Assembly: GCF_017581925.1 (NCBI RefSeq)
Contig: NZ_JAGEVG010000018.1
Span: 33,385-97,384 of the forward strand
Source of the DNA: Gelidibacter pelagius
GTDB lineage: Bacteria; Bacteroidota; Bacteroidia; Flavobacteriales; Flavobacteriaceae
Length of the DNA: 64,000 nt
Direction: 5' to 3'
In this document: one piece after another, positions 16,494 through 27,052 of the stretch
Position numbering within the stretch: the stretch's first letter is position 1
Layout of the letters: the number at the start of each line of letters is the position of its first letter
Made by a program: the position numbers and the translations under genes
Notes under the pieces: model-generated
Told to the model about the DNA's origin: nothing
The model's input: only the letters and a program-made list of their open reading frames with translations
Database searches by the model: none

Positions 16494-19124
16494 ATGCAGA
16501 TCCCAGCAAAATATTCCGCTAACAATGTAGAAGATAAGTGGTATTCCTATTGGATGGAACACAAGTATTTCAAGTCCATTCCTGATGGGCGAGAGCCCTA
16601 TACCATTGTCATTCCACCTCCCAACGTTACTGGGGTTTTGCACATGGGACATATGTTGAACAATACCATTCAAGATGTGCTCATTCGTCGCGCTCGTTTA
16701 CAGGGTAAAAACGCCTGTTGGGTTCCGGGTACCGATCATGCGTCAATTGCTACTGAAGCTAAAGTTGTGGCTAAGTTGAAAGAACAAGGCATCGATAAGA
16801 ATAAATTAACCAGGGAAGAATTCTTAAGCCACGCGTGGGATTGGACCCATGAATATGGTGGGGTCATCTTGGAGCAGTTAAAGAAATTGGGTTGTTCCTG
16901 CGATTGGGATCGAACGAAGTTTACCATGGATGATGAGATGAGTGAGTCCGTCATTAAAGTTTTTGTGGATCTTTACAACAAAGGCTTAATTTATCGCGGT
17001 TATCGGATGGTCAATTGGGATCCAGAAGCTAAAACTACGTTGTCTGATGAAGAAGTGATCCATGTAGAACGCACTGACAAATTGTACTATGTAAAGTATC
17101 AAATTGAAAACCAAGATGATTTTGTAACCATTGCCACCACACGTCCTGAAACTATTTTGGGTGATACTGCCGTCTGCGTAAATTCTAAGGATGAACGCTT
17201 TCAGCACCTTATCGGCAAAAACGTTATTGTGCCAATATGTAATAGAATCGTACCGATAATTGCTGATGATTATGTTGATATGGAATTTGGTACGGGCTGT
17301 TTGAAAATCACTCCTGCACATGATGTCAATGATAAGGAAATTGGGGACAGACATCAATTACAAGTGGTCGATATCCTTAATGATGATGCGACTTTAAATA
17401 GTTTTGGTCTTCATCATCAAGGGAAAGATAGGGAAGTAGCAAGAAAAGATGTGACCCAAGAACTGAAGGATTTGGGAATTCTAGATAAAACTGAAGATAT
17501 TACACATAAGGTTGGGACAAGTGAACGCACCAAAGCAGTGATAGAACCGAGACTTTCTGATCAATGGTTTTTGAAAATGGAAGAACTTGCAAAACCAGCT
17601 ATTAAAGCGGTCTTGGAAGATGAGGAAGTGAAGTTGTTCCCAAAACGTTTTAATAATACGTACCGCCATTGGATGGAAAATATCCGCGATTGGAATATTT
17701 CGCGTCAGTTACTTTGGGGACAACAAATCCCTGCCTATTTCTATGGCGACGGAAAAGACGATTTTGTAGTGGCTGAAAGTCGCGAGGAAGCCCTGAAGTT
17801 GGCCCAACAAAAATCGAATAATTCTCAACTCACAATAGCAGATTTAACTCAAGATAAAGACGCTTTAGACACTTGGTTTTCATCTTGGTTATGGCCTATA
17901 AGTGTTTTTGATGGAATTCGGAATCCGAATAACCCTGAAATTGAATATTATTATCCAACCAATGATTTGGTGACAGGTCCGGATATCCTGTTTTTTTGGG
18001 TAGCACGTATGATTGTTGCAGGCTACGAATACAGAGATCAAAAACCTTTTGAAAATGTCTATCTCACAGGATTAGTGCGGGATAAACAACGTCGAAAAAT
18101 GAGTAAGTCCTTAGGGAACTCTCCCGATGCTCTACAATTGATTGACGATTATGGTGCGGATGGCGTGCGCGTTGGATTGTTGTTGAGCTCCGCTGCTGGA
18201 AATGATTTGATGTTTGATGAAGAATTGTGCAACCAAGGAAAAGGTTTTGCCAATAAAATATGGAATGCCTTCAGGTTGGTCACAGGTTGGGAAGTCGCCG
18301 AAATAGAACAACCCGAGGCCTCTAAAATTGCAATAGAGTGGTATCAATCGAAGTTTCAACAAGCCTTGGTCGAAATAGAAGATCATTATAGCAAGTATCG
18401 CCTGTCTGATGCTTTAATGGGCATATACAAGCTGATTTGGGATGATTTCTGCTCATGGCTCTTGGAAATGATCAAACCAGAATATCAACAGCCTATCGAT
18501 TCGAAAACATTTAAAAGTGTGATTGACATCTTTGAATCGAATTTAAAGATATTACACCCTTTTATGCCATTTTTGACCGAAGAAATCTGGCATTTCATTG
18601 CAGAGCGAAGTGCTGAAGGAGCTCTGATCGTTGCAGAATACCCAAAACTTGAATCTTTTGATACTCAATTAATTTCAGATTTTGAAATGGTCAAAGAGGT
18701 GGTTTCAGGAATTAGAACCATTAGAAAAAACAAAAACATTTCGTTTAAGGATAGTATTGAGCTATCAGTCATCAATAATGAGAAATTATCAGAACGATAT
18801 AACTCCGTTATTGAAAAGATGGGAAATATTTCTAAAATGGAATCAGTTGCAGATGCCGTTGATGGCGCCTTAAGTTTTAGAGTACATTCCAACGAGTATT
18901 TTATTCCTATTTCCGGAGCCATTAACGTGGAAGAAGAAATTAAAAAATTAAATGACGAATTAAAATATACCGAGGGTTTTCTAAAATCCGTACAAACTAA
19001 ACTATCCAATGAGCGTTTCGTTAACAACGCACCTGCACAGGTTTTGCAAAACGAACGCAATAAGGAAGGAGACGCTTTGGCTAAAATAGAGACGATTAAA
19101 TCGAGTTTGGCGAATTTGAAGTAG
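16494..19124 (+). CDS. valS: Valyl-tRNA synthetase
   Basis: Charges tRNA-Val with valine and edits misactivated threonine. From the ATG at 16494 the protein is 876 aa. I chose this start because MQIPAKYSANNVEDKW is the usual family beginning, and the ATG at 16470 and the in-frame TTG at 16461 lie at or inside the predicted promoter. The class I HIGH motif appears as HMGH (50-53) and the KMSKS loop as RRKMSKSLGNS. The editing domain (TTRPETILGDTAV) and the C-terminal Val-RS coiled-coil arm are present. A GC-rich stem-loop follows the gene. Confidence 0.97.
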   Translation: MQIPAKYSANNVEDKWYSYWMEHKYFKSIPDGREPYTIVIPPPNVTGVLHMGHMLNNTIQDVLIRRARLQGKNACWVPGTDHASIATEAKVVAKLKEQGIDKNKLTREEFLSHAWDWTHEYGGVILEQLKKLGCSCDWDRTKFTMDDEMSESVIKVFVDLYNKGLIYRGYRMVNWDPEAKTTLSDEEVIHVERTDKLYYVKYQIENQDDFVTIATTRPETILGDTAVCVNSKDERFQHLIGKNVIVPICNRIVPIIADDYVDMEFGTGCLKITPAHDVNDKEIGDRHQLQVVDILNDDATLNSFGLHHQGKDREVARKDVTQELKDLGILDKTEDITHKVGTSERTKAVIEPRLSDQWFLKMEELAKPAIKAVLEDEEVKLFPKRFNNTYRHWMENIRDWNISRQLLWGQQIPAYFYGDGKDDFVVAESREEALKLAQQKSNNSQLTIADLTQDKDALDTWFSSWLWPISVFDGIRNPNNPEIEYYYPTNDLVTGPDILFFWVARMIVAGYEYRDQKPFENVYLTGLVRDKQRRKMSKSLGNSPDALQLIDDYGADGVRVGLLLSSAAGNDLMFDEELCNQGKGFANKIWNAFRLVTGWEVAEIEQPEASKIAIEWYQSKFQQALVEIEDHYSKYRLSDALMGIYKLIWDDFCSWLLEMIKPEYQQPIDSKTFKSVIDIFESNLKILHPFMPFLTEEIWHFIAERSAEGALIVAEYPKLESFDTQLISDFEMVKEVVSGIRTIRKNKNISFKDSIELSVINNEKLSERYNSVIEKMGNISKMESVADAVDGALSFRVHSNEYFIPISGAINVEEEIKKLNDELKYTEGFLKSVQTKLSNERFVNNAPAQVLQNERNKEGDALAKIETIKSSLANLK

Positions 19125-19585
19125 ATGTGAATTGGCAGATCCTTCTTTTAGATACGAACCTGCCAGTCCTTTCAGGCGGGTTGTACTAATTAGCATGAAT
19201 TGTTCATTCAGAGTTTACGCTTTAAGTTAGTAATAATCATAATGATTTGGACTGTTAGCTTGCGCTACCTTATTTATTAGATAAGATCTGAAAGCTATAA
19301 ACTAATGCTCTGCGAAACTTTGTGCTCTTTTGTGAAACTCTTTGTAACAGCTTATCAGTGATTAGTCGGTAGAGATTAGTGGGTAGTCATGGATATTTAG
19401 TTTTCTATACCTGAAGTTTCTTTAAAACGAAATATCTAAGATTGTTTTCAAAAACTCTCTGTGAAACTCTCATCTCTGTGAATCTCCGTGTAATAACTTG
19501 TGGATTTTATGATTTGGAATTTGGTACTTTGATTTTGGGCTGTGTAGTTTTGAACTTTGAATTTAAAACTTAGAATTGCAGTAGT
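19125..19585. other. Intergenic region between valS and rodA with a stem-loop and degenerate short repeats
   Basis: No gene is seen in these 461 nt. At 19157-19182, AACCTGCC and GGCGGGTT form an 8-bp stem (one G-U pair) that could end valS transcripts, although no T-run follows. At about 19308-19352 and 19454-19494 there are clusters of an imperfect 12-13 nt unit close to CTCTGTGAAACT. The two genes flanking the region converge. Confidence 0.6.
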
Positions 19586-20863
19586 CTACCATTCATTAAT
19601 CCTATTCGAGTCTAATTTTACAAAAATAAACAGTAAAATAGTAAATGCCCAAAGTGCAGAACCACCATAACTGAAGAACGGAAGTGGTATCCCTATGGTT
19701 GGGATCAAGCCCATCACCATGCCAATATTAATCAAGAAATGGAAAAACAGGATAGAGGCTACGCAATACCCATAAACTCTGCTGAACTGGGATTTTTGTA
19801 ATTCGGCTAAATATAATATTCGAAGCAGCAGCGCCACAAAAAGAAGTACAACGAGAGCGCTTCCCAGAAATCCCCATTCTTCTCCAACGGTACTAAAGAT
19901 ATAATCGGTATGCTGTTCAGGTACAAACTTACCAGTAGTTCTCGTACCTTGCATGAAGCCTTTTCCTGTCAATCCTCCAGAACTGATTGCTTTTTCAGAT
20001 TCGTGCAGATTATATAGAATAGTTTGTTTCAATTCATGAAGCTTTTGGGGGTCGTTTTCCAAGCGCAACCATAAGCTAATTCTGTCTTTTTGGTGAAACT
20101 GCAAGATATTATTATAAAAATATTTGATGCCAAAGGATACGGCCATACAGACTAAAAGAATGGCGATAGGCTGTATGATTTGTGGTCTTTTCTTCTGTCC
20201 AAAAAAGTGATGTCCGAAAATTAATAGCCCAGCTACAAGTACAGCAACAACGACATTAAATTTAAGTGCCAATACGGCCAATAAAACAAGAAAAACGGCA
20301 ACGACAAGGTATATTTGCTGCAATCCCTCTCTATAAAAAACAAAAAAGAAAGCAACATAAACGAGGGCGCTCCCTGTATCGTTTTGCAACACGATTATAA
20401 TTGCAGGAAGTACAATGATACCCGCCGCCTTAACCTGATCTTTAAACGTTTTCATATTGGTTTGAAGGTCGCTGATATATTTTGCCACGGCTAACGAGGT
20501 TGCAAATTTTGCGAATTCACTCGGTTGTAATGTCATTCCGCCTATACCATACCAACCTAGGGCACCATTGACATTTTTCCCGAAAAGAAACAAACCCAAT
20601 AAAGAGACAATAGATAAAAAATAGATAACACTGGTAAAACGTTCGTAAAACTTAGCGTCTAAGGCGAGAATTAGAATGATTAATACAAATGTGAAAATAA
20701 TAAACACGGATTGCTTTCCGTAAGGATGGTTCATGTCAAAATAGCTCACAATCTCCCCGGTGTGAGAGGCTGACATAATGTTAAGCCACCCAAAACCCAC
20801 CAGCAATAAGAATAATGCAATGGTGATCCAGTCAAAGTTTAATCCTCTAAAATCTCTTTGCAT
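19586..20863 (-). CDS. rodA: Rod-shape SEDS glycosyltransferase RodA
   Basis: A 425-aa polytopic SEDS protein that polymerises lipid II glycan strands in the elongasome, together with the class B PBP encoded just upstream. Family features include LGWYGIGGMTLQPSEFAK, the large loop with GKGFMQGTRTTGKFVPEQHTDYIFS, and the C-terminal GIPLPFFSYGGSA. The mrdA stop directly abuts the rodA ATG. It is the last gene of the mre-mrd-rodA operon. Confidence 0.96.
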   Translation of the reverse strand: MQRDFRGLNFDWITIALFLLLVGFGWLNIMSASHTGEIVSYFDMNHPYGKQSVFIIFTFVLIILILALDAKFYERFTSVIYFLSIVSLLGLFLFGKNVNGALGWYGIGGMTLQPSEFAKFATSLAVAKYISDLQTNMKTFKDQVKAAGIIVLPAIIIVLQNDTGSALVYVAFFFVFYREGLQQIYLVVAVFLVLLAVLALKFNVVVAVLVAGLLIFGHHFFGQKKRPQIIQPIAILLVCMAVSFGIKYFYNNILQFHQKDRISLWLRLENDPQKLHELKQTILYNLHESEKAISSGGLTGKGFMQGTRTTGKFVPEQHTDYIFSTVGEEWGFLGSALVVLLFVALLLRILYLAELQKSQFSRVYGYCVASILFFHFLINIGMVMGLIPTIGIPLPFFSYGGSALWAFTILLFIFVKLDSNRINEW

Positions 20864-22810
20864 TTATTGTAAATTAAACGATGATGTCCGTGTGCTCTCA
20901 GGGTTTACAATGGTGTCTCTGGTTATTTTTTCAATAACTTGCAATGCAGATTGCCTGTTGATGCCAAATTCTTTTCCTGAATATGGTTTTGCATATTCGT
21001 TCTCCAAGCTGTGTGTGAGAATCCAATTTTCCATAGCGGTCATTGTGATTTCTCCTCTAATATATTTTTCAATCATTAAACTTGCAATACGACCTGCAAA
21101 GCGACTGCCCCAATAGCCATTTTCAACAAAAACAGCAATCGCAATTTTCGGGTTGTCCTTCGGAGCAAAAGCCACAAAAATAGAGTGATCTGTCAATTGT
21201 GTACGCTTACCATCTATTCTCATAAAGTTTTCGGCCGTCCCTGTTTTACCACAGATATCAATCCCAGGCACGCGAAGGCTGTAAGCCGTTCCGCCGTTAT
21301 AAACATCAAACATGCCCTGCACCACGGGTTCAAAATGCTCCTTATCAATGGTGGTATAATTGGGGGTGGTGTATTTTTCGTCTATTTCAGCTCCTTCAAT
21401 GTTTTTAATGATGTGCGGTGTATAATAAAAACCTCTATTGCTAATGGCGGCCACCATATTAGCCAATTGGATAGGCGTAGTCTCCACCTCACCTTGTCCA
21501 ATGGAATTAGAAATATTATAGGTAGAAGACCAGCGGTTTTTACCATACCATTTATCATAGAATGCGCCGTCCGGTACACGACCTTTGTTTCCAATCTTAA
21601 GATCATATCCTAAATAGTCACCAAGTCCAAAACTTTTGACGTGGTTGCTCCAAACATCCATCCCTTCAGCCGGTTTATCATACTTATCGATAATTCGTCT
21701 GTAGACATTCACAAAATAAGCATTACAAGACTGTGCAATACCTTGGTTCATAGAAAGTGGACTAACATGGCTATGGCAGCCTGTCAATCGTCGGCTACCT
21801 AAATAATAGCCATGCCTACATGAGAATTGATCCTGAGTCGTCACAACTTTCTCTTGGAGGCCTATCAAGGCGCTTATCACCTTAAATGGTGACCCTGGAG
21901 GATATTGTGCTTTTAGACTTCTATCAAATAATGGTTTTGCAATGGTATCGTTGTAAAGTTTAGTGAAATTTCGAGAACGCTGTCTGCCAACCAATAAATT
22001 TGGATTGTAGGAAGGGGCAGAAACCATAGCGAGGATTTCACCTGAACTCGGTTCTATAGCAATGATGCCACCATGTTTATGTCGCATTAAAAGCTCACCA
22101 TATTCCTGAAGTTTAGAATCGATAGTGATCGTAATATCCTTTCCGGGTTCGGGCAAAGTATCATAAATACCATCTTTATAGGCGCCAATATCTCTATTGA
22201 ATCGGTCTTTTTGGATAAATTTTATTCCTTTTACACCTCGTAACTCTTCCTCATAAGATAATTCGACACCTTGTTTACCAATTAAATCACCACTTTTGTA
22301 GTAAGGGTCGTTTTCAATAATATAATTGTTGACTTCTCCAATATCTCCCAAAACGTTAGCGCCAATAGTTGTTTGATAATCTCTTAACGATCGTTTTTGA
22401 ATATAAAACCCTTCGTATTTCCTGATTTTTTCTTGTAGAACAGCATATTCCATTCTCGAAAGTTGAGGAATAAAAACAGAAGGTAATCGAGGCGAATAGC
22501 GGTATGCCTTATTATAAAAATTGATAAAATCTTCCTTGGTAATCTTCAAAAGATTACAAAACTCTAATGTGTCTAAGGATTTCACTTCCCGCGGAATGAA
22601 CATCACATCATAGGACGGTTGGTTGGCCACCAGTAATTTGCCATTTCTGTCATAGATGTATCCTCGTTTTGGATAGTCGCGTACCTTTCTGATGGCATTA
22701 TCATCAAGTAGACTGTAAGGATCTTCATTGTACACTTGTAGGTAAAATAAGCGTGCAATAAAAACCAAACCTACAACAGTTATAATTGAAAGGAGTAGCA
22801 GTTTTCTCAT
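20864..22810 (-). CDS. mrdA: Penicillin-binding protein 2, peptidoglycan transpeptidase
   Basis: A class B PBP of 648 aa. An N-terminal membrane anchor (about 4-24) is followed by the dimerisation/pedestal domain (RGYIYDRNGKLLVAN) and the transpeptidase domain. The active-site motifs are S307-x-x-K310 (SPFK), S361-x-N363 (SCN) and K522-TG (KTGT). It cross-links side-wall peptidoglycan as partner of RodA. Its ATG overlaps the mreD stop by 4 nt and its stop touches rodA. Length is normal. Confidence 0.96.
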   Translation of the reverse strand: MRKLLLLSIITVVGLVFIARLFYLQVYNEDPYSLLDDNAIRKVRDYPKRGYIYDRNGKLLVANQPSYDVMFIPREVKSLDTLEFCNLLKITKEDFINFYNKAYRYSPRLPSVFIPQLSRMEYAVLQEKIRKYEGFYIQKRSLRDYQTTIGANVLGDIGEVNNYIIENDPYYKSGDLIGKQGVELSYEEELRGVKGIKFIQKDRFNRDIGAYKDGIYDTLPEPGKDITITIDSKLQEYGELLMRHKHGGIIAIEPSSGEILAMVSAPSYNPNLLVGRQRSRNFTKLYNDTIAKPLFDRSLKAQYPPGSPFKVISALIGLQEKVVTTQDQFSCRHGYYLGSRRLTGCHSHVSPLSMNQGIAQSCNAYFVNVYRRIIDKYDKPAEGMDVWSNHVKSFGLGDYLGYDLKIGNKGRVPDGAFYDKWYGKNRWSSTYNISNSIGQGEVETTPIQLANMVAAISNRGFYYTPHIIKNIEGAEIDEKYTTPNYTTIDKEHFEPVVQGMFDVYNGGTAYSLRVPGIDICGKTGTAENFMRIDGKRTQLTDHSIFVAFAPKDNPKIAIAVFVENGYWGSRFAGRIASLMIEKYIRGEITMTAMENWILTHSLENEYAKPYSGKEFGINRQSALQVIEKITRDTIVNPESTRTSSFNLQ

Positions 22811-23313
22811 TTACGTTTTTGGCTAAAAAGTATTGTGATAATCAAACAAAGTATTATAGTGAAAATCCCTGAGAATAACGTTTTTTGAAGTATTAAAATT
22901 ATTTTAGAAATGTTAAATATTTCTAATGAATACATAATCAGGTGATGGATAAATGTCAAGGCTGAAAAATAGGTAAATTTGCTGCTAAAATCTGTTTGGT
23001 TGAATTTTATGGATTGGTAGTCATAAACCGTTCCAAAGGAAAACTTTAGGAAAATGGGTCTTATATAAGCTAAAGTCACACAGGCAGCAGCATGGACGCC
23101 TCCTGAATCTGAAAAAATATCCACACTAAAACCGAGTAAAAATGCTAAGAATACAAATAGTGTTCGGTTATTGTTTGCCGGAAATAAAATGATAAATAGG
23201 ATATAAATATACGGATTAATGTACCCCAGAAAATTGATATGGATAAAGATTAATACTTGAACCAAAACCAATACGATAAACCTAACGGCTAAATTTAAGG
23301 TCACCTTAGTCAT
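22807..23313 (-). CDS. mreD: Rod shape-determining protein MreD
   Basis: A 168-aa protein with about five to six membrane helices, lying between mreC and mrdA. Sequence conservation is low, as usual for MreD; identification rests on length, topology and position in the operon. Its start overlaps mreC by 8 nt and its stop overlaps mrdA by 4 nt, consistent with coupled translation. Confidence 0.88.
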   Translation of the reverse strand: MTKVTLNLAVRFIVLVLVQVLIFIHINFLGYINPYIYILFIILFPANNNRTLFVFLAFLLGFSVDIFSDSGGVHAAACVTLAYIRPIFLKFSFGTVYDYQSIKFNQTDFSSKFTYFSALTFIHHLIMYSLEIFNISKIILILQKTLFSGIFTIILCLIITILFSQKRK

Positions 23314-24130
23314 CTTTTGGTTTTTGTAGAGATTTTATTTCAGAAGCCTGCAGATTTTCAATCACAAAAACATGTCCAATATTGGTCATGTCATTAAACA
23401 ATTTGACATTTACAACATACGAGTCACCACCACTGTCAATTTTATACGAGTTAACCGTACCAATTAAAATACCTTTCGGAAAAATAGTCGATTGGCCTCC
23501 CGTAATAATCGTGTCACCGATGGCTACGGGTGCGAATTTTGAAATATCAATGAGTTGTGCATATTCTGGGGATTCTGTATTCCATACTAAAGATCCAATA
23601 TGATTGGTCTTTTTAAGTTGGGCATTGATTCGGCTTCGGGTGTTTAAAATTGATAATACGGAAGAAAAATTTTGAGAGGTGTTTTCAACAATACCAACAA
23701 TACCCTGAGAGGTTATCACGCCATAATCAACTTTGATACTATCTTTTTTTCCTTTGTTTATGGTCAAATAGTTAGTGGATTGTGAGTAACTGTTCTTATA
23801 AACACTTGCAGTCCTGAACTTATAATGTGTATCCAATTTAAGACTGTCTTTGAAGGCAGGTTTCATAGTATCTACATCCAAATTGTGAACTATGGATTTT
23901 AACATCCGGTTTTCTTCCAACAGGGCTTTGTTTTCCTTGGCCAAATTGAAATATTGGCCAACACTGTTTGCTGTTTTGTATACAGTACCGGTAACTACGT
24001 TCGAAGAGTTTATGAATTTACTTTTGTGATAGGAATGCGATTGGATTGTGAAAAACAAAGACAAGCCAAAAAGCAACAAAAACACAAGAAAAGTTTTGTT
24101 CCTAAGTACAAAGTTTATGATTTGTTGCAT
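23306..24130 (-). CDS. mreC: Rod shape-determining protein MreC
   Basis: A 274-aa bitopic protein that links MreB filaments to periplasmic synthases. It has an N-terminal membrane helix (about 12-29), a coiled coil (about 58-90, YFNLAKENKALLEENRMLKS), and the beta-rich periplasmic domain with the family sequences GVITSQGIVGIVENTSQNFS and SILNTRSRINAQ and a GDTIITGG segment. It starts 9 nt after mreB. Confidence 0.94.
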   Translation of the reverse strand: MQQIINFVLRNKTFLVFLLLFGLSLFFTIQSHSYHKSKFINSSNVVTGTVYKTANSVGQYFNLAKENKALLEENRMLKSIVHNLDVDTMKPAFKDSLKLDTHYKFRTASVYKNSYSQSTNYLTINKGKKDSIKVDYGVITSQGIVGIVENTSQNFSSVLSILNTRSRINAQLKKTNHIGSLVWNTESPEYAQLIDISKFAPVAIGDTIITGGQSTIFPKGILIGTVNSYKIDSGGDSYVVNVKLFNDMTNIGHVFVIENLQASEIKSLQKPKDD

Positions 24131-24139
24131 TCTGACTTA

Positions 24140-25168
24140 CTATTTTATCAATATACTTTTGAATTTAGGGAGGTTTTTTAATACAATTCCCGTTCCTCTA
24201 ACCACTGCTCTTAAAGGATCTTCAGCAATATACACAGGCAAATCTGTCTTTTGGGACAAACGTTTGTCTAAGCCTCGGAGCATAGAGCCTCCACCTGCAA
24301 GATAAATACCAGTATTGTAAATATCTGCAGCCAATTCTGGCGGTGTTTGAGATAAGGTTTCCATCACAGAATCTTCTATTCGCAAGATGGATTTGTCCAG
24401 TGCTTTTGCAATTTCTCGGTAAGAAATTTGAACCTGTTTAGGCTTCCCAGTTAAAAGATCACGCCCTTGAACGCTCATTTCTTCTGGAGGTAATTCTAAA
24501 TCTTCAGTTGCGGCACCAATCTGTATCTTAATTTTTTCTGCAGTACGTTCACCAACATATAAGTTATGTTGTGTACGCATATAATACACAATGTCGTTGG
24601 TAAATACATCACCGGCAACTTTAACTGATTTGTCGCAAACTATACCACCTAAAGCAATGACTGCAATCTCTGTAGTTCCACCACCTATATCCACAATCAT
24701 ATTCCCTTTTGGTTGCATGATGTCGATGCCGATACCAATAGCCGCAGCCATTGGTTCGTGGATGAGATAAACTTCTTTACCATTAACGCGCTCACAGGAT
24801 TCTTTTACTGCCCGCATCTCCACTTCAGTAATTCCCGAAGGAATACAAACTACCATGCGTAAAGCAGGGGAGAAGAGTTTTTTCTTTAAAGCGGGAATGT
24901 TTTTTATGAACAAACTGATCATTTGTTCTGAGGCATCAAAATCGGCAATAACCCCATCTTTTAGAGGTCTGATCGTTTTGATGTTTTCATGCGTTTTACC
25001 TTGCATCATGTTGGCTTCTTTTCCAACGGCAATTATTTTTCCTGAAATTCGGTCTCTTGCAACTATTGAAGGGCTATCTACAACGACTTTATCATTGTGG
25101 ATAATTAAGGTGTTTGCGGTTCCTAAATCTATGGCTATTTCTTCTGTTAAGAAATCAAAAAATCCCAT
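24140..25168 (-). CDS. mreB: Actin-like cell-shape protein MreB
   Basis: A 342-aa bacterial actin forming membrane-bound filaments that direct side-wall synthesis. The nucleotide-binding signatures are DLGTANTLI near the N-terminus, DIGGGTTEIAV in the middle and LAGGGSMLRGLD near the C-terminus. It is the first gene of the mreB-mreC-mreD-mrdA-rodA operon. No exact TAnnTTTG box was found in the 148-nt gap to purH, so the promoter is not placed. Confidence 0.97.
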   Translation of the reverse strand: MGFFDFLTEEIAIDLGTANTLIIHNDKVVVDSPSIVARDRISGKIIAVGKEANMMQGKTHENIKTIRPLKDGVIADFDASEQMISLFIKNIPALKKKLFSPALRMVVCIPSGITEVEMRAVKESCERVNGKEVYLIHEPMAAAIGIGIDIMQPKGNMIVDIGGGTTEIAVIALGGIVCDKSVKVAGDVFTNDIVYYMRTQHNLYVGERTAEKIKIQIGAATEDLELPPEEMSVQGRDLLTGKPKQVQISYREIAKALDKSILRIEDSVMETLSQTPPELAADIYNTGIYLAGGGSMLRGLDKRLSQKTDLPVYIAEDPLRAVVRGTGIVLKNLPKFKSILIK

Positions 25169-25316
25169 GCGTATTGTTGATTATTTAGGTTGATATTAGT
25201 TTGTTTGTTGATAATGTTGTAAATGTAATAAAACTTCATAAATATCAAAGGTTATATTACATCGGTATTTGTTCATTTTGGAGGATCGCTTATCGGTTGC
25301 TTAGATTCAATTCTAT

Positions 25317-26846
25317 TTAGTGCTTAAAATGACGTGTACCGGTAAATACCATGGACACATTATTTTGGTTGCAATAATCAATGCTCAATTCATCTTTGAT
25401 AGAGCCTCCTGGTTGAATTACAGCGGTAATCCCAGCATCTTTTGCAATTTCGACACAGTCAGGAAACGGGAAAAATGCATCACTGGCCATAACGGCTCCT
25501 TTCAGATCAAAATTAAAAGACTGTGCTTTATGAATGGCTTGGTTAAGAGCGTCCACACGACTGGTCTGTCCGGTTCCACTCGCAAACAATTGTTTGTTTT
25601 TTGCCAATACAATAGTGTTGGATTTGGTGTGCTTGCAAATCTTGGAAGCAAAGATCAAATCTTCTAACTCATTTTGTGAAGGTTTATTGTTGGTGGTATA
25701 ACTTAAATCTGATAAGGCATCTGTTTTATTGTCTTTGTCCTGTACCAATACTCCGTTCAAACAAGTTCTTACCGTTGTTTGTGGAAGTTCTATCTCTTTT
25801 TGGATTAAAAGAATTCTGTTTTTCTTACCCTTTAAAATTTCTTTCGCTTCCGCGGAATAACTTGGCGCTATGACCACTTCACAGAATAAACTGTGGATTT
25901 CCTCGGCTGTGGCCTTGTCGATTTCTGTGTTTGCAATTAAGATGCCGCCAAAAGCCGAAACAGGGTCGCCTGCCAAAGCATCAACATAGGCTTGGTGCAA
26001 CGTATCTCTTTGTGCAAATCCGCAGGCATTATTATGTTTTAAAATGGCGAAAGTTGGTGACTCAGCTTTAAATTCATTCATCAAATTGACCGCGGCATCA
26101 ACGTCTAAAAGGTTGTTATAGCTTAATTCCTTACCATGAAATTGAGTGAACATGGCTTCAAAATTTCCGAAGAAAAAACCTTTTTGGTGTGGGTTTTCTC
26201 CATATCGCAACACTTTGCCGTTGGTTTCACTGATTTTTAAAACAGTTTCCTCGTGATTTTTGTTGAAATAATTGAAAATAGCAGTGTCATAATGCGACGA
26301 TACATTGAAAGCCTTAGCTGCAAAACGTTTTCTATCTTCATCCGATGTTTCACCTTTTTTGTTTTTCAAGAGTTCCAAAAACTCACTGTAATCGTCAACA
26401 GAAGAGACACAAACCACATCTGAATAGTTTTTTGCTGCAGCTCTGATCAGGGAAATTCCTCCAATATCGATTTTTTCGATAATATCTTCATGGCTTGAGT
26501 CAGAAGCCACTGTTTTTTCAAAGGGATATAAATCCACAATTACCAAATCAATTTGCGGGATTGAAAACTCAGCCAATTCAGCCACGTCTTGAGTGTTATT
26601 TTGCCGGTTTAATATGCCTCCAAAAACTTTTGGATGCAAAGTTTTGACACGTCCGCCCAAAATAGAAGGATAAGAAGTCACATCTTCTACAGGAATGACG
26701 TTAACACCTAAATCTTTTATGAATTTTTCGGTACCGCCAGTGGAGTAAATAGTAACGCCTAACTGGCTTAATTCTTTTACAATAGGTTCTAATCCGTCCT
26801 TACTGAAAACAGAAATCAAGGCAGATGAAATAGTTTTGTTTTGCAT
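25317..26846 (-). CDS. purH: Bifunctional AICAR formyltransferase/IMP cyclohydrolase
   Basis: Catalyses the last two steps of IMP synthesis. From the ATG at 26844-26846 it is 509 aa, beginning MQNKTISSALISVF, the normal family start; an in-frame ATG at 26873 would add nine residues that do not look conserved. The N-terminal MGS-like cyclohydrolase domain contains YSTGGTEKF and GGRVKTLHPK. The C-terminal transformylase domain contains LRYGENPHQ, LKHNNACG and FPFPDCVEIA. It lies upstream of the mre operon on the same strand, 148 nt away. Confidence 0.97.
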   Translation of the reverse strand: MQNKTISSALISVFSKDGLEPIVKELSQLGVTIYSTGGTEKFIKDLGVNVIPVEDVTSYPSILGGRVKTLHPKVFGGILNRQNNTQDVAELAEFSIPQIDLVIVDLYPFEKTVASDSSHEDIIEKIDIGGISLIRAAAKNYSDVVCVSSVDDYSEFLELLKNKKGETSDEDRKRFAAKAFNVSSHYDTAIFNYFNKNHEETVLKISETNGKVLRYGENPHQKGFFFGNFEAMFTQFHGKELSYNNLLDVDAAVNLMNEFKAESPTFAILKHNNACGFAQRDTLHQAYVDALAGDPVSAFGGILIANTEIDKATAEEIHSLFCEVVIAPSYSAEAKEILKGKKNRILLIQKEIELPQTTVRTCLNGVLVQDKDNKTDALSDLSYTTNNKPSQNELEDLIFASKICKHTKSNTIVLAKNKQLFASGTGQTSRVDALNQAIHKAQSFNFDLKGAVMASDAFFPFPDCVEIAKDAGITAVIQPGGSIKDELSIDYCNQNNVSMVFTGTRHFKH

Positions 26847-26930
26847 TGTGTTGTGTGTTTGGTTTGGCCTCATTTGATAATGAATGCTATGGGAAAATGA
26901 AAATTTAATTAAATGCTATTTTTTAAAGCG

Positions 26931-26938
26931 CAAAAATA
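26931..26938 (-). promoter_or_regulatory. Promoter -7 box of purH
   Basis: The minus strand reads TATTTTTG, an exact TAnnTTTG match, 85 nt upstream of the preferred purH ATG. That spacing would give a leader of about 75 nt. Confidence 0.45.
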
Positions 26939-27052
26939 CATATTATTGAAGACAATTTAAGGGAACAAGCGGCTGTTTATTTATGTTTTTTGTAACAAAT
27001 AATTGTTGCCAACGTCCTATCCTTAAAATCGTCCTAAAACCACAAAATTTAG

